DNA of 64,000 bases from Coptis chinensis (GCA_015680905.1 CM027385.1:24868501-24932500); one strand, 5' to 3'; shown: positions 11,680 through 24,059, numbered from the stretch's first letter. Notes: a model not told the origin generated them from the letters alone. Made by a program: numbers and translations.

Positions 11680-12864
11680 TTATGGAAGATATGGTGGATA
11701 CGGATAAATTGTAGAAGGAAAGAATGTAAACAATGAGGATGTGGGTTTAGCACAAAACTCATTCATGGTGTAGGTAGGGACTGTCTCAAGTCTGAAAATG
11801 AAGGTGTCAAATGGTTTCTCCTTCTGAAGTATTTGTTTACTAGGTGGATTTAAAAAAAAATTAAGCACAGAAGAAACAAAAGGATCGAGTGCAAACTCGA
11901 GATTCCTTTGAAAGGGTGGAAGGAGAGGAGTCGAGGTGGATGTTGTGCAAAGTAGTTCTTGATAGGGTGAATCATCACCTGCTCTAAGAAACTCATCGAA
12001 TTCCTCATCTAGATTGGTCATATTCACGTTACTATGATAGTCCTCTATATCTTTGAGAAAGTCATCTATCTCATCCTCATCCGTAATATGTGTATCGACT
12101 CGTGTAGGGATGAAAATGTTAGAATATGAACTTCCAAAGGAAAGAAATTTGGGAATATGATTATCAGGGAACGTGTTGTTGAAATAATCTCGAGCAAAGC
12201 TCTCGATCATGCTAACCTCTCTATCCATAGACGAATCTGGTAAATGTGTCTTTGTTTTAAAAACATTGACTTCAACAGCAAGATGGCCAAAAGACATGGA
12301 CATCGAACCATCGCGGCAATTAATGAGCGCATTGGCAGTTGCCAGGAAAGGACGCCCTAAGATGATTGGGACAGAGTCGTTAGCGACTTCTGTATCGAGG
12401 ATGACGAAATCAGCCGGATAGTAGAAATCCTGAACCTTTACCATCACATTTTCAACCACACCCTTAGGATACTTAATAGACCGATCAGCTAATTGCAACA
12501 TCATTTTAGTGGGTTGCATCTCCTCCAGACCTATTTGTCTATACAAATAAAACGGGAGTAAGTTAACACTAGCCCCCAGGTCTAATAACGCGGTCGTCGT
12601 GTAGGAATCTCCTAAGGTGCATTGTACAGTAGGACGACCAGGGTCCTTGTACTTAACAATTCCGTTATGTTCAGATAGAGTTGGGAATTGTTTTGTTAAA
12701 AAGGCGTCTTTTGGTATATTGGTCTTACGCCTAGTAGTACACAACTCCTTAAGAAACTTAGCATGGTGTGGTAGCTTTTTAATAGCTTCGAGGAAGGGAA
12801 GGTTTATAGTTAGATTCTTGAAAACATCCCTAATCTCCTTATAATTTGTATCCCTAGTTAACAT
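11680..12864 (-). CDS. Element A aspartic protease region (Athila type)
   Basis: A 394-residue open frame. It has KFLKELCTTRRK, typical of the segment just before the Athila protease, then the active-site motif LLDLGASVNLLP (D-L-G-A in place of the usual D-T/S-G), LQLADRSIKYPKGVVENV and IILGRPFLATANALI, the C-terminal protease signature. In Athila elements this protease processes gag-pol. Here the sequence after it is acidic and carries no reverse transcriptase. The frame looks whole, but the element as a whole is broken. Confidence 0.8.
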   Translation of the reverse strand: MLTRDTNYKEIRDVFKNLTINLPFLEAIKKLPHHAKFLKELCTTRRKTNIPKDAFLTKQFPTLSEHNGIVKYKDPGRPTVQCTLGDSYTTTALLDLGASVNLLPFYLYRQIGLEEMQPTKMMLQLADRSIKYPKGVVENVMVKVQDFYYPADFVILDTEVANDSVPIILGRPFLATANALINCRDGSMSMSFGHLAVEVNVFKTKTHLPDSSMDREVSMIESFARDYFNNTFPDNHIPKFLSFGSSYSNIFIPTRVDTHITDEDEIDDFLKDIEDYHSNVNMTNLDEEFDEFLRAGDDSPYQELLCTTSTSTPLLPPFQRNLEFALDPFVSSVLNFFLNPPSKQILQKEKPFDTFIFRLETVPTYTMNEFCAKPTSSLFTFFPSTIYPYPPYLP

Positions 12865-12939
12865 GGCTAATTTTTGTGGAAACGGTGGTTTCTCTCTATA
12901 TTTAGCATATGTATCACATGGATGTTTAACCTTGGCTTT

Positions 12940-14440
12940 CTATTTCTTAGGTTGTGTTGTAACTGGTACCTCTACAGTGGTAGGCTCTTCAGTTTCTATT
13001 TCGGTATCTAGTAAAGTAGCAGGTGTAGGGGCTACTGGTGGGGTAACTATAGGCATAGTTACTTTGTTATCAATTACTCTGCCAGAACGGAGAGTGGTGA
13101 TGGCATTTAGCTCACCTACGTTTTTATTTTCATTACTAGTATTATCGATTATCTCAAAGGCTGTGTTTGTTTTTTTAGGATTAGGTATTGCGTGACCTTG
13201 CAACACACCTTTGGGTTGGGCTTTATCTTGGGCCAACTGTTGGGTTAAATTATTAACGGACTGAAGAAGCTGTTGGTTAGATTGAGCCATGGTTTGGAAA
13301 AGTTTTTGGCTCACTTGTATGAAGGTGTCAAGACGATCCGGTTGTGTGGGTGTAGTAGTCACGGGTGGTGTGACTGGAACTATTTCACGTGAATTATTTA
13401 TGGGTGGATTTTGATAATTATTATTTACCAGAACGATACCTCTATTAGCATTATAATTATTATAACTACGTTGACCTTGTGCTTGACCTTGTCGAGGTTG
13501 CACTTGGTTGTTATAATTATTAAAATTACCCCGACCCTCGCCCTTGTCGTGGTGGAGCTTGGTTAAACCGCGTGCGTTGGCCTAACATATTGATTATTGT
13601 ACCACGGAGGTGTGATGTGTTGGTTATTTCTCCAACCGGGTTGGGATTTTGTCTCCAAGAGGTGTTAGGTTCACTATTAATGGAACAAGCCCGCTTCATA
13701 GGCTATAGAGACGATGGAGTCGGGATCTTTGAGGGCTCCAAATGTAAACTACATGAATTTGAATTTACATTCGCGTGACGGGATAAGCTTTTGTTGAACA
13801 GAAATGGCCTCTATCTTTTTAGTGAGTGATTCGATTATAGTTTTAAGCTCGGGATCGTGTTTAATTTCAAACATACCGCGCCTTAACTGTATTAGAAGAA
13901 CTAGTGGAGCGTGGATATCGTCCACTACCCCCAGTTGTTATTTCGCTTTTAGTTTGATCCTCTAAAAATTTATAAGCCTCCTCGAGGCTCCTTTGCTTAA
14001 GAAACTACCCCCATTCATTATGTCAAGGACTTCTTTATGGTGGTGTAGAAGTCCTTTGAAAAAGGCACAAACTAACGTGTCTTTCGCTAAGTTATGATGT
14101 GGACACTCTATAAGGAGATCGGTGAAACGATTCCAAGCCTCTTAAAATGATTCATGAGGATTTTGTCGAAAGAAATGAATCTTGGAAAGCATCTCATCCG
14201 TCTTTAGGGGTGGGTAAAAATGTTCCATAAATAGCTGAACAAGTTTAGCCCACGAAGTCCATTTAATTAGCGCAGTTAACCAAGACGCCTTCATCGCTAA
14301 GGTGAAAGGGAATACCCTTAGTTTAATTTGTTCCGCACCAACCGTAGGATGGTAGAATGTTGTTAGGACTTGTTCAATCCTACGCATGTGCTGATAAGGT
14401 TTTTCATGGTCTAAACCATAAACCATGAAAAACGGGTAAC
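12940..14440 (-). pseudogene. Element A gag region (Athila type)
   Basis: The first part (14142-14440) has EQIKLRVFPFTLAMKASWL, then SWAKLVQLFMEHFYPP and KIHFFRQNPHESF, the order seen in the retrotransposon gag domain of Athila elements. The later part (12940-13503) is Gln/Asn-rich (QPRQGQAQGQRSYNN) and includes TLRSGRVIDNKV, a conserved linker before the protease. No CCHC zinc knuckle is evident. Broken in a few places. Confidence 0.75.
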
Positions 14441-14879
14441 AAATTAAAAATATTTGGGGGGATTCGGAAATCCCCCACTGGGTCTGCTAGAACGATGAAA
14501 GATTTTGGCCTATCGCTCAAGGCTTTTTAGAAATCAGAGAGAGTAGTCTCTTCGTCTTCAGGCATTATATCAGGTTGTGTGTGTGAAATAGTAGCTAGAG
14601 GTGTAGTGGGTGGTATACTAGATAGACTTGTTTGTTGACGTTGTTGTGTAATTACGTTCGGTGTTTTTGTTCGACCAGACCTTAATCTCATACAAGGCTA
14701 AGACCAAACTTAGCTAAACACATCAACACTCCAAACAAATCTGATATACTAGTATAAACCTCTAACAGGAGATGCGAGGTGTGGAAGAAAGGAATACCTG
14801 ATTGCGTCCTTGCTTCGCTTATGAATAGCGTCTTGTTTACGCGTGTTCAATGTATATAACAAGTTAGAACACTGAAAGA

Positions 14880-15198
14880 CTTGAAAAATCAAAGTTCGAA
14901 TCAAAACTGCAGAAATCCGGAAAAATTTAGCTTAGGGTGCGGGTGTGCTCGCCTAGGGCGCGGTCGCGCTCCCTGTAACTTCAAGTTACAGTGATTTAGG
15001 GCGGGTCGCGCTCAAGGTTCCAGGCTTTTAGGCGCAGGTGCGCTCCGTTTGGGCGCGGGTGCGCTCAGTGTAATTTTTCGCGGAACTTTCAACGCTGAAA
15101 CGGACAACCACAGTATGAATCAAACAAGGGTGGGTGGGTGAAATGGGACTTTAAGAAAAGTACTTATACTACGAAAACAATGCGAAAGTGAAACTAAG
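14880..15198 (-). other. Element A leader with five GC-rich motif copies
   Basis: The leader between primer-binding site and gag holds five imperfect copies of a GGGCGCGGGTGCGCTC-like motif at about 14934-14953, 14955-14973, 14998-15016, 15031-15048 and 15051-15070. It stands out against an AT-rich background. Related motifs occur in element C and in the copia LTR. Confidence 0.85.
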
Positions 15199-15213
15199 AT
15201 GGCAGCGGCGCCA
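15199..15213 (-). other. Primer-binding site of element A
   Basis: Minus strand TGGCGCCGCTGCCAT, two bases inside the 5' LTR. It resembles the tRNA-Asp primer-binding site used by Athila elements (TGGCGCCGTTGCC). Confidence 0.8.
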
Positions 15214-15215
15214 TT

Positions 15216-16714
15216 TGATAAAACATAAAAAGATAATTTACCTACGAAATGAACGATAAAACTCAAAACGTAAGTAAACTAAAACTATGTGCGAGTCTAT
15301 AATTTATCAAAGATTCTACTCTCTATCTATTGAACATATATAGTGGAGTAGGAAGTTCGTTCCACTCCTAGTCCTTTCGCATGCTGTGTTTTCTACGTAT
15401 AAGTAAACTTAACTCTAAAGTCTAATGAGAGATTTACGAAATGGCAACTAGACTACGATGTAACTACCCACCTAGATGCAACTAGTCGATTGTTAGAACA
15501 ACTATGGGAATGATATACGTCGATTCTATGATAAGGAGTTAGAGGGGGATTGATTCCATCTTAACTTCGACTTAATCCTACTAACGACCATAAATCGTCA
15601 GTAATCGAATTGAATCGCTTCAGAAACAACTGGGTTACTCCTAATCCCTAATTACACATGGCATTTCTACCAATTCATAACTAGCATGTGAACGATTACA
15701 CCCATTCTCATAGTGAACTAATCGTTTCTAGAGTGGAAGGGAAATTACGACGACTCTACGATAATCGGAATCAAGCTTTCATCAACGCTTCTCAACCCCC
15801 TCTAATGGAGGTTTAGCCGAGAATCATGACGCAATCATTTCCGACTAAATTATAACTAAACATAATATAAAGAATTGAAAATTACTAATCTAAATTAAAC
15901 AATAATTAAATTCTAATTAATAACTAAGAATTGAATAACAAGTAATAAATGAAATTAGATCTAACAATTGTAAATGACAAGAATCAAAATTGACAAATAG
16001 CTATTTTATTTATCAAACTAATTAAGAACAATGATTCTAAGAGTTTAATCTAAAACAAGAATTGAATATAAACTAAACTTAATTTAATTAAATAAAAACT
16101 AGATCTAGAATTATCTATTGTTTTAGGTCTAACTAGCTACCATTAACAAAGAGTCAAGCTCTTGTTTTTATACTTTCAGATCCAAAAATCGTGCATGGGT
16201 TGGAGCCATGTTTTGGGCCAGAGAATCAGGCCCAAAACCCAATTCTTTCAGTCCAAAAAGGCCTCTTCAGCTGTAGTTGGAATTAATAGAATTTTCGTTC
16301 ACTTTTGCTCCTCTAATTGGGTCAATGCTTACACCATTGGAAAGCTCTTTCCGAGCCGGTCGTTTTGACATAAGGTAGGCCCCATTCCGAGGTCTGAGTC
16401 CAAAGATACGGCCTTCGAAGTTCTCACGACTTTATGTGTCTTTTCTACGCGTCGACTTTTCAGCTTTTCAGCTTTTGACCGGGCTTTAGAAAGGCTTTGT
16501 CTTCTTGAATCTTGGCCTTTAATCATGGAACTCCTTAGTAACCGACCTTTGCTCCTTTATCTCGCTAAAGTGGCACATTTCTGCACATAATGGACTTTGA
16601 AGCCTGAAATGCATAAAAATACGTAATCTGTGTTAACTCTTAATTATGACTCACATAATTGGTCTAAAAGTATGACTGTTACAGGGTTAAAACTTCAGTT
16701 TTGGGCTCTTATCA
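15216..16714 (-). repeat. 5' LTR of element A
   Basis: A 1499-bp copy matching 4203-5692, with termini TGATAAGAGCCC and TTTTATCA on the minus strand. The pentamer GTTAC follows it on the plus strand (GTTAG precedes the other LTR). Confidence 0.9.
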
Positions 16715-19429
16715 GTTACTCAAACCAATAGAAAGAATCACTAATATCAAACTCATAATATAGTGTAAATATAAATTACAACTTGTATGTTATTTGAGTA
16801 GATTAGGAGAGCAGTAATATTTTGTTTTTTACCAATAATATTCATTCTTCTAATATCTATGTATACATTTTCAGACCCCCTCATCTTGATTATCTAGTAT
16901 CACATAAAAGGTTGCATTTCTGTTGATGTAGTTGTGTAATGAGTGAATGACTTTTCCATCAAACTTACCTCTTCGTAGAGGTACAATCTATGCTTATTGG
17001 CCCCTTAAGACAGGGTCACGTGAATTAAGTATCTTTTATTATTAAAGCGCTATCAGAGTTGAGTCACACTAGTTGTTCCATCGAACCTATTTATGTGTAA
17101 ATAACCATGATTCTAATCAAGCAATAGAAGCATGAGTTCATACAACTGATAATGTTTCCATAAGATATACGCTAATTGATAAGGAAATAGTACAAAATGA
17201 ACTCATTCTGAATTTGGGTCTAGGCATCGGAATGGATTTCATCTATTTACGGATATGATATTAGTCATTACCAACTCAACTAGAAAGCAAACACTGAATT
17301 TATAACCTTACTATCAAAATAGAAATGCTAAACAAATTGTTATATTGAGTCGTTTATAAAGTTAACTAGAAGGATTGACTCCAAGTTACATCCCAATTTT
17401 TAGTAGATACTAGATCTTCTTACAGAATGGAAATATGGTATGAAATCATTGTGTTTCTATTAGAAATGTACCTACATCAAGAATTTCAATTGCAAATTCG
17501 ATGCAACAGAACACAGAGAGCATGGCAAAGAGACCAGAACTTGCGTAGGACAGAACCACTGCAGGGCCAACAGAATAGCACATGCCTATGTTTCAACAGC
17601 CCTTCAAGTCACCACCCTTTTCCCTCCTTTATTCGAGCTTCGGACCAACAATGAAAATAAATTGAGTAGAGTAGGGGTTAGTACAGTTGAGTATGGATTA
17701 AAACTAAATTAAACATACAAGCATATGCAATTGATTAAGTGACACACACCTAAGAGTCTTTGTTCTAAACTTTCTAAAAATAACTACAGTTGAGAAAGTT
17801 AATTTACCACATGTAAAAAAAATACAGAAACCATACAAATTCAACATATTAACTATATCAGTGTGTTCAACAGAAACTATGTAAACAATTAATCTTTGTA
17901 CTAGTCGAAAACATAAGCAAACAATATCAACGAATTATTATAAGAAGTAAAAATAAGAGTAACGAATACATGCCATTACACACAAACTTTGTTAGATTTC
18001 AAAATATGTCCGTATATGGTATTAATAATTTGATCGATCTCAATACTACACTATTGACATAAAAACAAATATTTAAGCATGACTACAAAATCAATCAATA
18101 CCTTAGCTTGAGTTAACTCTTTTGCTAGAAAGAGAGAAGACCAAGGGCACAATTAAATCATACAATCGCTATTATTATATGAGCATGGTGATGATGTATC
18201 TCTTAGGAAAATTGTAATTTAACACATTGTATTACATTTAGCGTACACCACAAGCCAAGAAAAACATGCCACCTAGACAACATGAGAAGCTGGCAAGAGT
18301 GGTAAGCCACTAAAGAAAACCAGCTTACTCCCTCTTCCACCCTACACTTCTTAGTTCCTACAGTTATAGCCTTCAAATAGACAAAAACAACATAATCGTA
18401 ACAGACATACAGAGTTTTAACAAAATATGCTCTATAAAACAAGAAGAGGGATTCACATTCATATAAAATTATAACATACAGCTTCACTACCAAACATTAT
18501 ATTGCACCTACTTGCCAAAAAAGCACACACAACAACAATTTCGTTCGGCGATCATCCTCAGGAGTGTATACTGAAGGGCAGAAGGCCTTCCAATCATAGT
18601 TTAGAATATTAAAAATGCCATTGGTAATCAAAATAGATACTTATTTTTGAGTACATAATTAAGATACTGATACTGTAGAATATTAGTCAAATGTTTACTT
18701 TTGAGTTAATACTTGTACTCGATAATCTTAGCCTTGCATATGAGAAGTCAACATACATCACTATCAACTATTCAAGTTATAACATCACTACATTTCAACA
18801 ATGAACTAACCAAAACCAAACATATTTAATATAATAAATAATATATAATGATTATGAAAGTAGTGATGAGAAGAAAAAAGGAGCAAGAAAACATACTTGT
18901 CATGGCAGAATCGAGTTTGGAGAAGTGAAACAAATCTTGTAATCCCTTTCCCACTCCAAAAATCCTATAAAAATTGAAAAATTAGTCCTCCCAATTTTGT
19001 CAAATAAAACCCTAAAAAAAATATGTGCTTGAAATGAAGACTTTCCTTTACTTACCTTGTTGAGATGAGGGAAGGAGAAAGAGCACAAAGAAAAAGAAAA
19101 AGAAATAGTTAATTGACGGAGGCAGTGGCGGTGGCAGACGAAGCTAAGTGGGTGAAGGAGAAAGTTGGCTCATTTGGAACTGTCTAGTAATTTTTTTTTA
19201 AGTGTGTTTAGTGTTGGGATTTTTTTTTTCTTCTGTTGGCACGTAGCCACGTATGGGCTCTAGAAGTGTTTCTAGGAAGCGGGAGTTTGAACATGGGCTC
19301 ACTGGGGTGTGCTCGTGTATCTAAGTAGTTATTTTTTAGCAGAGCTGTGGTGCGGACCGAAAACTAAATGAAGTCATTTAAGATGGCGACATAAAGTGCG
19401 GGAGGGAGTATATAACTATTTTGGGAGAA
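16715..19429. other. CACTA-1 right internal arm, mostly unrecognised
   Basis: AT-rich sequence continuing CACTA-1 after element A. Apart from the transporter fragment at 17477-17590 I recognise nothing. On the minus strand a GTAAGT donor follows an exon-like block near 19050-19070, with a purine-rich block upstream (19080-19180) that could be the transcribed 5' end of a captured or transposon gene. Confidence 0.4.
17477..17590 (-). pseudogene. Captured fragment of a cationic amino-acid transporter gene
   Basis: The minus strand reads GPAVVLSYASSGLFAMLSVF followed by C-C-I-E-F-A-I-E-I, then a GT donor (GTAGGT) in the right place. Plant cationic amino-acid transporters (CAT, APC superfamily) have a very similar stretch, GPAVVLSY..SG..AMLSVFCY.EFA.EIP, spanning transmembrane helices 2 and 3. 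Only this exon portion is recognised. It has no start and no downstream exons that I can see, so it is a captured gene fragment in a CACTA transposon and not a working transporter. Confidence 0.7.
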
Positions 19430-19622
19430 TAGTCACAAATAATGTTCAATACACAAATTTTTTCTAAGAAAAAAGGATTTGTGATGGTTCTAGATCTGAC
19501 AGTCACAAAAAGCATTTCAAAATAGTCACAAAAGCCCTTTTCTGCCATTTATGACCGTTTCGAACAGAACAGTCACAAATAACATTTTAAAACAGTCACA
19601 AAAGCCTTTTTTTCTACTAGTG
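19430..19622 (-). repeat. CACTA-1 right terminus and subterminal repeats
   Basis: At least six copies of an AGTCACAAA motif lie in 19430-19610, for example ACAGTCACAAA and ATAGTCACAAAAG, plus inverted forms such as TTTGTGATGG and ATGACCGTTTCG. The arm ends CCTTTTTTTCTACTAGTG, an inverted copy of the CACTA terminus. Confidence 0.85.
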
Positions 19623-20625
19623 ACGCCAGCATCCGTGGAAGTATCCGGATCAAGATATAAATCCCAACGCACAAATCGGAATGAGAGTCCACTACCTGCT
19701 AATAGAGTGGCAGGGAGAAAGCGGGGTAGAATCGAACGTCGGCAACGACTGAATCCTAATCAAATCTTAGCCCGCGATGAACGGATATGGAGAGAAGAGA
19801 ATCAAGATGATTAGCTATGAGAATATGAATGAACAAAGGGTTAAGGAATTTATTAATCAAGCCGTGACCAGGAAAACCATCCGAGATGATCTCCTCTTGG
19901 AAAGGGCTATGCGAGGTCAGGAATTTTCACCCTTTGTAAATGACATCAGAGACTGTGTTCATCCTGAGGCATTCAAACAGCCCCCTCTTCCGACTTACGA
20001 TGACATGGATGGCTATCCAAACGAGCACGTCATGAGCTTCCAAGCGGCTATGACCTTATGGGAATTTTATGAGTCATTAATGTGTCGTATTTTTCCAGCA
20101 ACATTGAAAGGATACGCACTATCCTGGTTTAACAAGTTGACGCCGCGTTCAATTGATTCATTTACCAAGCTCAGTGATATGTTCGTTGAACGTTTTCAAT
20201 ACAATATGAAAACAAAGAAGAGTCCGAGCACACTGTTCAATCTCGCTATGGAGAAAGGTGAAATAATTAAGAGTTTGGTTCGATGATTTAGGAAGCTTCA
20301 CGCCGAAGTTCAGGAAGTGAGTGATGCTTTCGCAATACAGGCATTCCATCAAGTGTTGCATTTCGACAGAGGTGGACTTTACAACTCTCTTACTCGAAAG
20401 CCGCCCACCGCCCTCTCTGATTTATTCACCTAAGTTGAAGGGTACATTCGCGTAGAAGATGATCAAAAGTCTCGACAGAAAAAAGATGGTGAAGATCCCA
20501 CTTCCAAGGACTCTAAAAAGGATAAGCTTATCAATCAAGGTAACAAGAAGAGTACTCAAAATAATACAAAGGCCCCAAATCTAGACAAAAAGGTATTCAC
20601 CCCTTTAACTCTTGGCCTTGCAGAC
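19623..20625 (+). pseudogene. gag region of element B, main block
   Basis: The gag domain resumes after CACTA-1. Recognisable are FINQAVTRKTIRDDLLLERA, a MSFQAAMTLWEFYESLMCRI block, FPATLKGYALSWFNKL and SFTKLSDMFVERFQYN, the conserved core of the retrotransposon gag domain. A Lys-rich, charged linker follows. Broken. Confidence 0.85.
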
Positions 20626-21588
20626 TTGTACGAAAAAATTAGAACTAAGAAAATGTTACAGCCAGCTCGAGCGCTACTAGAAGATCCTACAGGTAGGCGG
20701 GATAAAAATCGAAAATACAGATATCACAATGATATTGGGCATGAAACAGATCATTGTAGAGCTTCAAAGAAAGAAGTTCATCGCCTCATTGACAATGGAC
20801 AGCTTACTGAGTTTGTTCAAAACAAAACTCAGTCAGCCCATATCAACTTGGCTAAACACAACATTATCGATGTATGCTACGCACGTATCGATAGCATCTC
20901 CCACCGTCAGCGAAAGATAGAAACTCGCTTGAAACTTCATCGTATACAAGATCATTACAAGCTCAACAATTTCAATTTTGACCAAGGTATTAATACTGGG
21001 ACCTACGAAGGCCAGGAGTTGAAGTTCACTGAGAACGACGAGAAGGGGGTTTATTACCCTCACAATGACGCTGTTGTCATTACTACATGGATAGGAATCT
21101 TTAGGGTGCAGAAAGTTCTTATCGACACAGGAAGCTCAACTAGCGTGTTATTCACCAAGGCTTACTCCAGAATGAAACTTTCAGAGGACCTGATCATAGA
21201 AGACCGTAATCCAATCATTGGATTCAACGGAGAACCAACCCATGCTATTAGAAAGGTTAAATCTGTCAGGATAAATTTCCTTTTGGTGGATTGTGGTTCT
21301 TGTTATAACGCAATCTTCTATAGGGATTAGATCCATGCAAATCAGGCTGTTGTATCCACCTTCCACCAGGCGTTGAAGTTCCCGATGCCAACGAGAGTAT
21401 GTAAGATCCGCAGTGACCAGATGATGTCACATCAGTGTCACAATTTGGCACTAGAAGATACAAGGAAATCCGAAGTTCGGGGCAACACGATCCTCCAGGT
21501 GGATCATGCCAAATAACAATTACAGAAACGTTAGGCTTATCAGGTACGAGAAGCCCGACGCTCTGAAGAAGGTCCTTCGATCGATCAG
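20626..21588 (+). pseudogene. Element B nucleocapsid-like and protease region
   Basis: YRYHNDIGHETDHC is a CCHC-like remnant lacking the usual first Cys. A protease active-site block, VLIDTGSSTSVLF, follows at about 21116-21155, with the usual hydrophobic strand before it (VVITTWIGIFRVQKVLIDTG). A retropepsin of this kind matures gag-pol. Confidence 0.85.
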
Positions 21589-22560
21589 TTGGAAAAAGTT
21601 CAGATAGGGGGCAAAAGCCACGAAACTACTTTCACCGCTGCCAGCTTACCCCCAGCCGAAAAAAGAGCTTTAATTCACCTGTTATGGGATTATCAAAAAA
21701 TATTTGCTTGGAATATCAACCAAATGCCTGGAATCGACAAGGATGTCACTTGCCATAGGCTCGATATTGACCCGAGGTTCAAACCAGTTTGACAAAGACC
21801 AAGGAGGATGGCTCCATAACGGAAACTGAAGGTCAATGATGAAATTGGTAAATTGTTGGAAGTAGGGTTCATTAAGCCCGTCGAATACCCGACTTGGGTA
21901 TCCAATATCATTGCGGTTCCAAAGAAAAATGGGAAGCTCAGGGTTTGCATTGACTTCACCAACCTAAACAAAGCTTGCCTAGTGCATCTATACCCATTAC
22001 CTCGCATCTCAGATCTAGTCGATGCAACCTCGGGATTCGAGCGTCTGTCATTCATAGATGCTTCCTCTGGTTATAACTAGATACCTCTGCTTGAGGAAGA
22101 CCAAGAGCACACAACATTCGTTACAGACCAAGACCTGTATTGCTTTAGAGTCATGCCATTCGGTTTGAAAAATGCAGGCACCACCTATCAGAGGATGATG
22201 AATACAATGTTTGCCGATCTGATTGGGCGTATCATGGAAGTTTACATAGATGACATGGTAGTCAAAGCTAAAGAAACACCCGACCACCTTCAGCATTTAC
22301 AAGAGGTATTCGATAGGCTCGTAAGATAGAAACTGAAGTTGAACCCATCAAAATGTTCTTTTGGGTTAGCGTCTGGAAAATTCTTAGGATTTCTGATGAC
22401 TCGACGGGGTATTGAGGCAAACCCTGAATAGATTCGGGCTATTCTCAAAATGCCACCACCATCGAATAAAAAGGAAATTCAGCAGCTCGCTGGTCATTTG
22501 GCAACCCTGAATAGATTTATATCAAAGTATTCAGATCGATGCAGGCCATTTTTTTAAACT
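21589..22560 (+). pseudogene. Element B reverse transcriptase region
   Basis: Conserved Ty3/gypsy RT motifs are visible: FIKPVEYPTWVSNIIAVPKK, LRVCIDFTNLNKAC (motif 1), LSFIDASSGYN (motif A aspartate) and VYIDDMVVKA (YIDD catalytic core, about 22240-22265), then [18 protein letters not shown]. The region copies the element RNA into DNA in intact relatives. Here it is broken. Confidence 0.9.
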
Positions 22561-23640
22561 TTGAAAGGTGCCTCAGTTTGGAATGAAGACTGTGATATTG
22601 CTTTCAAAGAAATTAAAGCTTACTTGGTATCACCCCCCATCCTGGTCAGTCCGCAAACTGGCCAAGACATTGGAATTTATTTGGCAGCTTCTAAGATCAC
22701 AGTAAGCACAATATTGTTCGTGGGAAACCCGGAGGAGCGCCCAATATACTTCATTAGGAAAATGTTAACTGGATCAGAGAGTAGTTATTCTAAAATTGAG
22801 AAAATCGTGTTTGCCCTAGTGCATGCAGCACCTAGGCTTAAGCCATATTTTCAGTGACGTGTTGTTAAAGTATATACAGAATATCCCCTTCGCAAGGCAC
22901 TCGGATGAGCCGAAGAGTCTGGCCGCCTTACTGATTAGTCTAGCTATCTAAGTGCTTACCACATCTTATATGAGCCTCGCACTGTAGAAAAAGGTCATGC
23001 ATTAGCTTCTCTGATAGCAGATTTCCCGATAGAAGATATCGTGGTTTCGCCCAAGTTATTTGAGGAAGAGCAGCTGTAAGATTTTCCCAACCACCAACCT
23101 GACTCCGTTGAAGAAAGTTTCATCGGAGGCGAGGTGTGGGTTGTGTATACATATGGTTCAAGTAATAGGAAGGTGGTCTAGGATCGGTTGTGTGATAGTC
23201 GACCCAAATGGTAGTTGAATCGAAAGGTCCATCCGATTTTGCTTTCCTGCTTCCAACAATTAAGCCGAATATGAAGCCGTAATATTTGGAATGAGAGTGA
23301 CGCTCGAAATAGGGGCAAAGGAAATCAATATGGTAATGGATTCTAAGCTAGCTACTTGTCAGTTTGGAAGGTCATATCAAGCACGAGATGAGCGAATGGC
23401 TGCTTATTTAGATGTTATACGCAATCTCACTTCAAAATTTGAGTGAATCTCAATTTCAGAAAGACTATTCGGCACGCCGATGTATTAGCCTACCTTTCAG
23501 CAGCAGTTGATTCAATTGAACCTCAAAATATCAGGGTAGAGGTCCAGTTAATGCCTAGCATCGATCTTCCATTACCAGATATGGCTGACGTCGTACGTTG
23601 CAGAATGCAAGGCATTCACGCAGATTTAAGCAGTCACGAG
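22561..23640 (+). pseudogene. Element B double RNase H region (Tat hallmark)
   Basis: The first block (22561-22860) has IYLAASKITVSTILF and YFIRKMLTGSESSYSKIEK, the LTR-element RNase H. A second block (about 23140-23640) has VDPNGS, an AEYEAVIFGMRVTLEIGAKE stretch and DERMAAYLDVIRNLTSKFE, which resemble the extra archaeal-type RNase H of Tat-clade elements. The presence and order of both place B in Tat. Broken. Confidence 0.8.
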
Positions 23641-24059
23641 GCGTAGCAAAGCGCGGGACAAGCACCAAGAGCATCCCACTCAGGACTCTCCTCGCAACCA
23701 TGAGCATGACACTGACATCTCTCCCATGATGGATACTGACTCTGCAGCGGTGGAAAATGAGGTTGTACAGGAGGAAGACTCTGCAGCTGATTCCGAAACA
23801 GATCTTGCTGACAATACTCCTGAAATACCAGACGATCAGTTTTCCGACATCGAGACAATGGAACTTCTACTTCCCGATTGGCGTCGGAATCTGGTTGAAT
23901 TCTTAAAGACTGGAGAACTCCCTGTAGACAAGGCTTTATCTGACAAAGTCAAATGGGATGCATGGCAGTTTGTGATGTTACCTACCTCGGAGGGGGGATC
24001 CCGCCTTTACAGAAAACCCATGGGTTCAGGCCCACTCCTCCGGTGCCTTACTCCTGAAT

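Larger units (their letters stand above)
4203..16714 (-). mobile_element. Athila-like non-autonomous LTR element A
   Basis: About 12.5 kb with both LTRs (4203-5692 and 15216-16714), transcribed on the minus strand. Parts in 5' to 3' order: 5' LTR, primer-binding site, leader with GC-rich repeats, Athila-type gag and protease, ORF X1 (9130-10317), ORF X2 (7503-8431), a long non-coding 3' region, PPT and 3' LTR. No reverse transcriptase, RNase H or integrase is recognisable. The flanking pentamers GTTAG and GTTAC differ by one base and probably mark the target duplication. By eye the LTRs are roughly 95 percent alike, so it is older than element C. It carries several breaks. It is inserted in CACTA-1. 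Confidence 0.85.
2083..19622. mobile_element. CACTA-1: non-autonomous CACTA DNA transposon (with Athila A inserted)
   Basis: The left end reads CACTACAACAAAAAAGG and the right end, reverse-complemented, reads CACTAGTAGAAAAAAAGG, so the termini start CACTA and share an A-rich run followed by GG. Both ends carry subterminal repeats of a GTCACAAAA / TTTTGTGAC type. The flanking triplets are ATG and ACG, one mismatch from the 3-bp duplication expected. Without element A the transposon is about 5 kb. I find no TNP1 or TNP2 homology in it, so it is probably non-autonomous. It carries a fragment of a cationic amino-acid transporter gene. It lies inside the gag region of element B. Confidence 0.85.

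Noticed and set aside
14934-15070. CpG-island promoter of a host gene
   Set aside because: The GC-rich stretch is a set of short motif copies in an Athila leader and no host gene follows.
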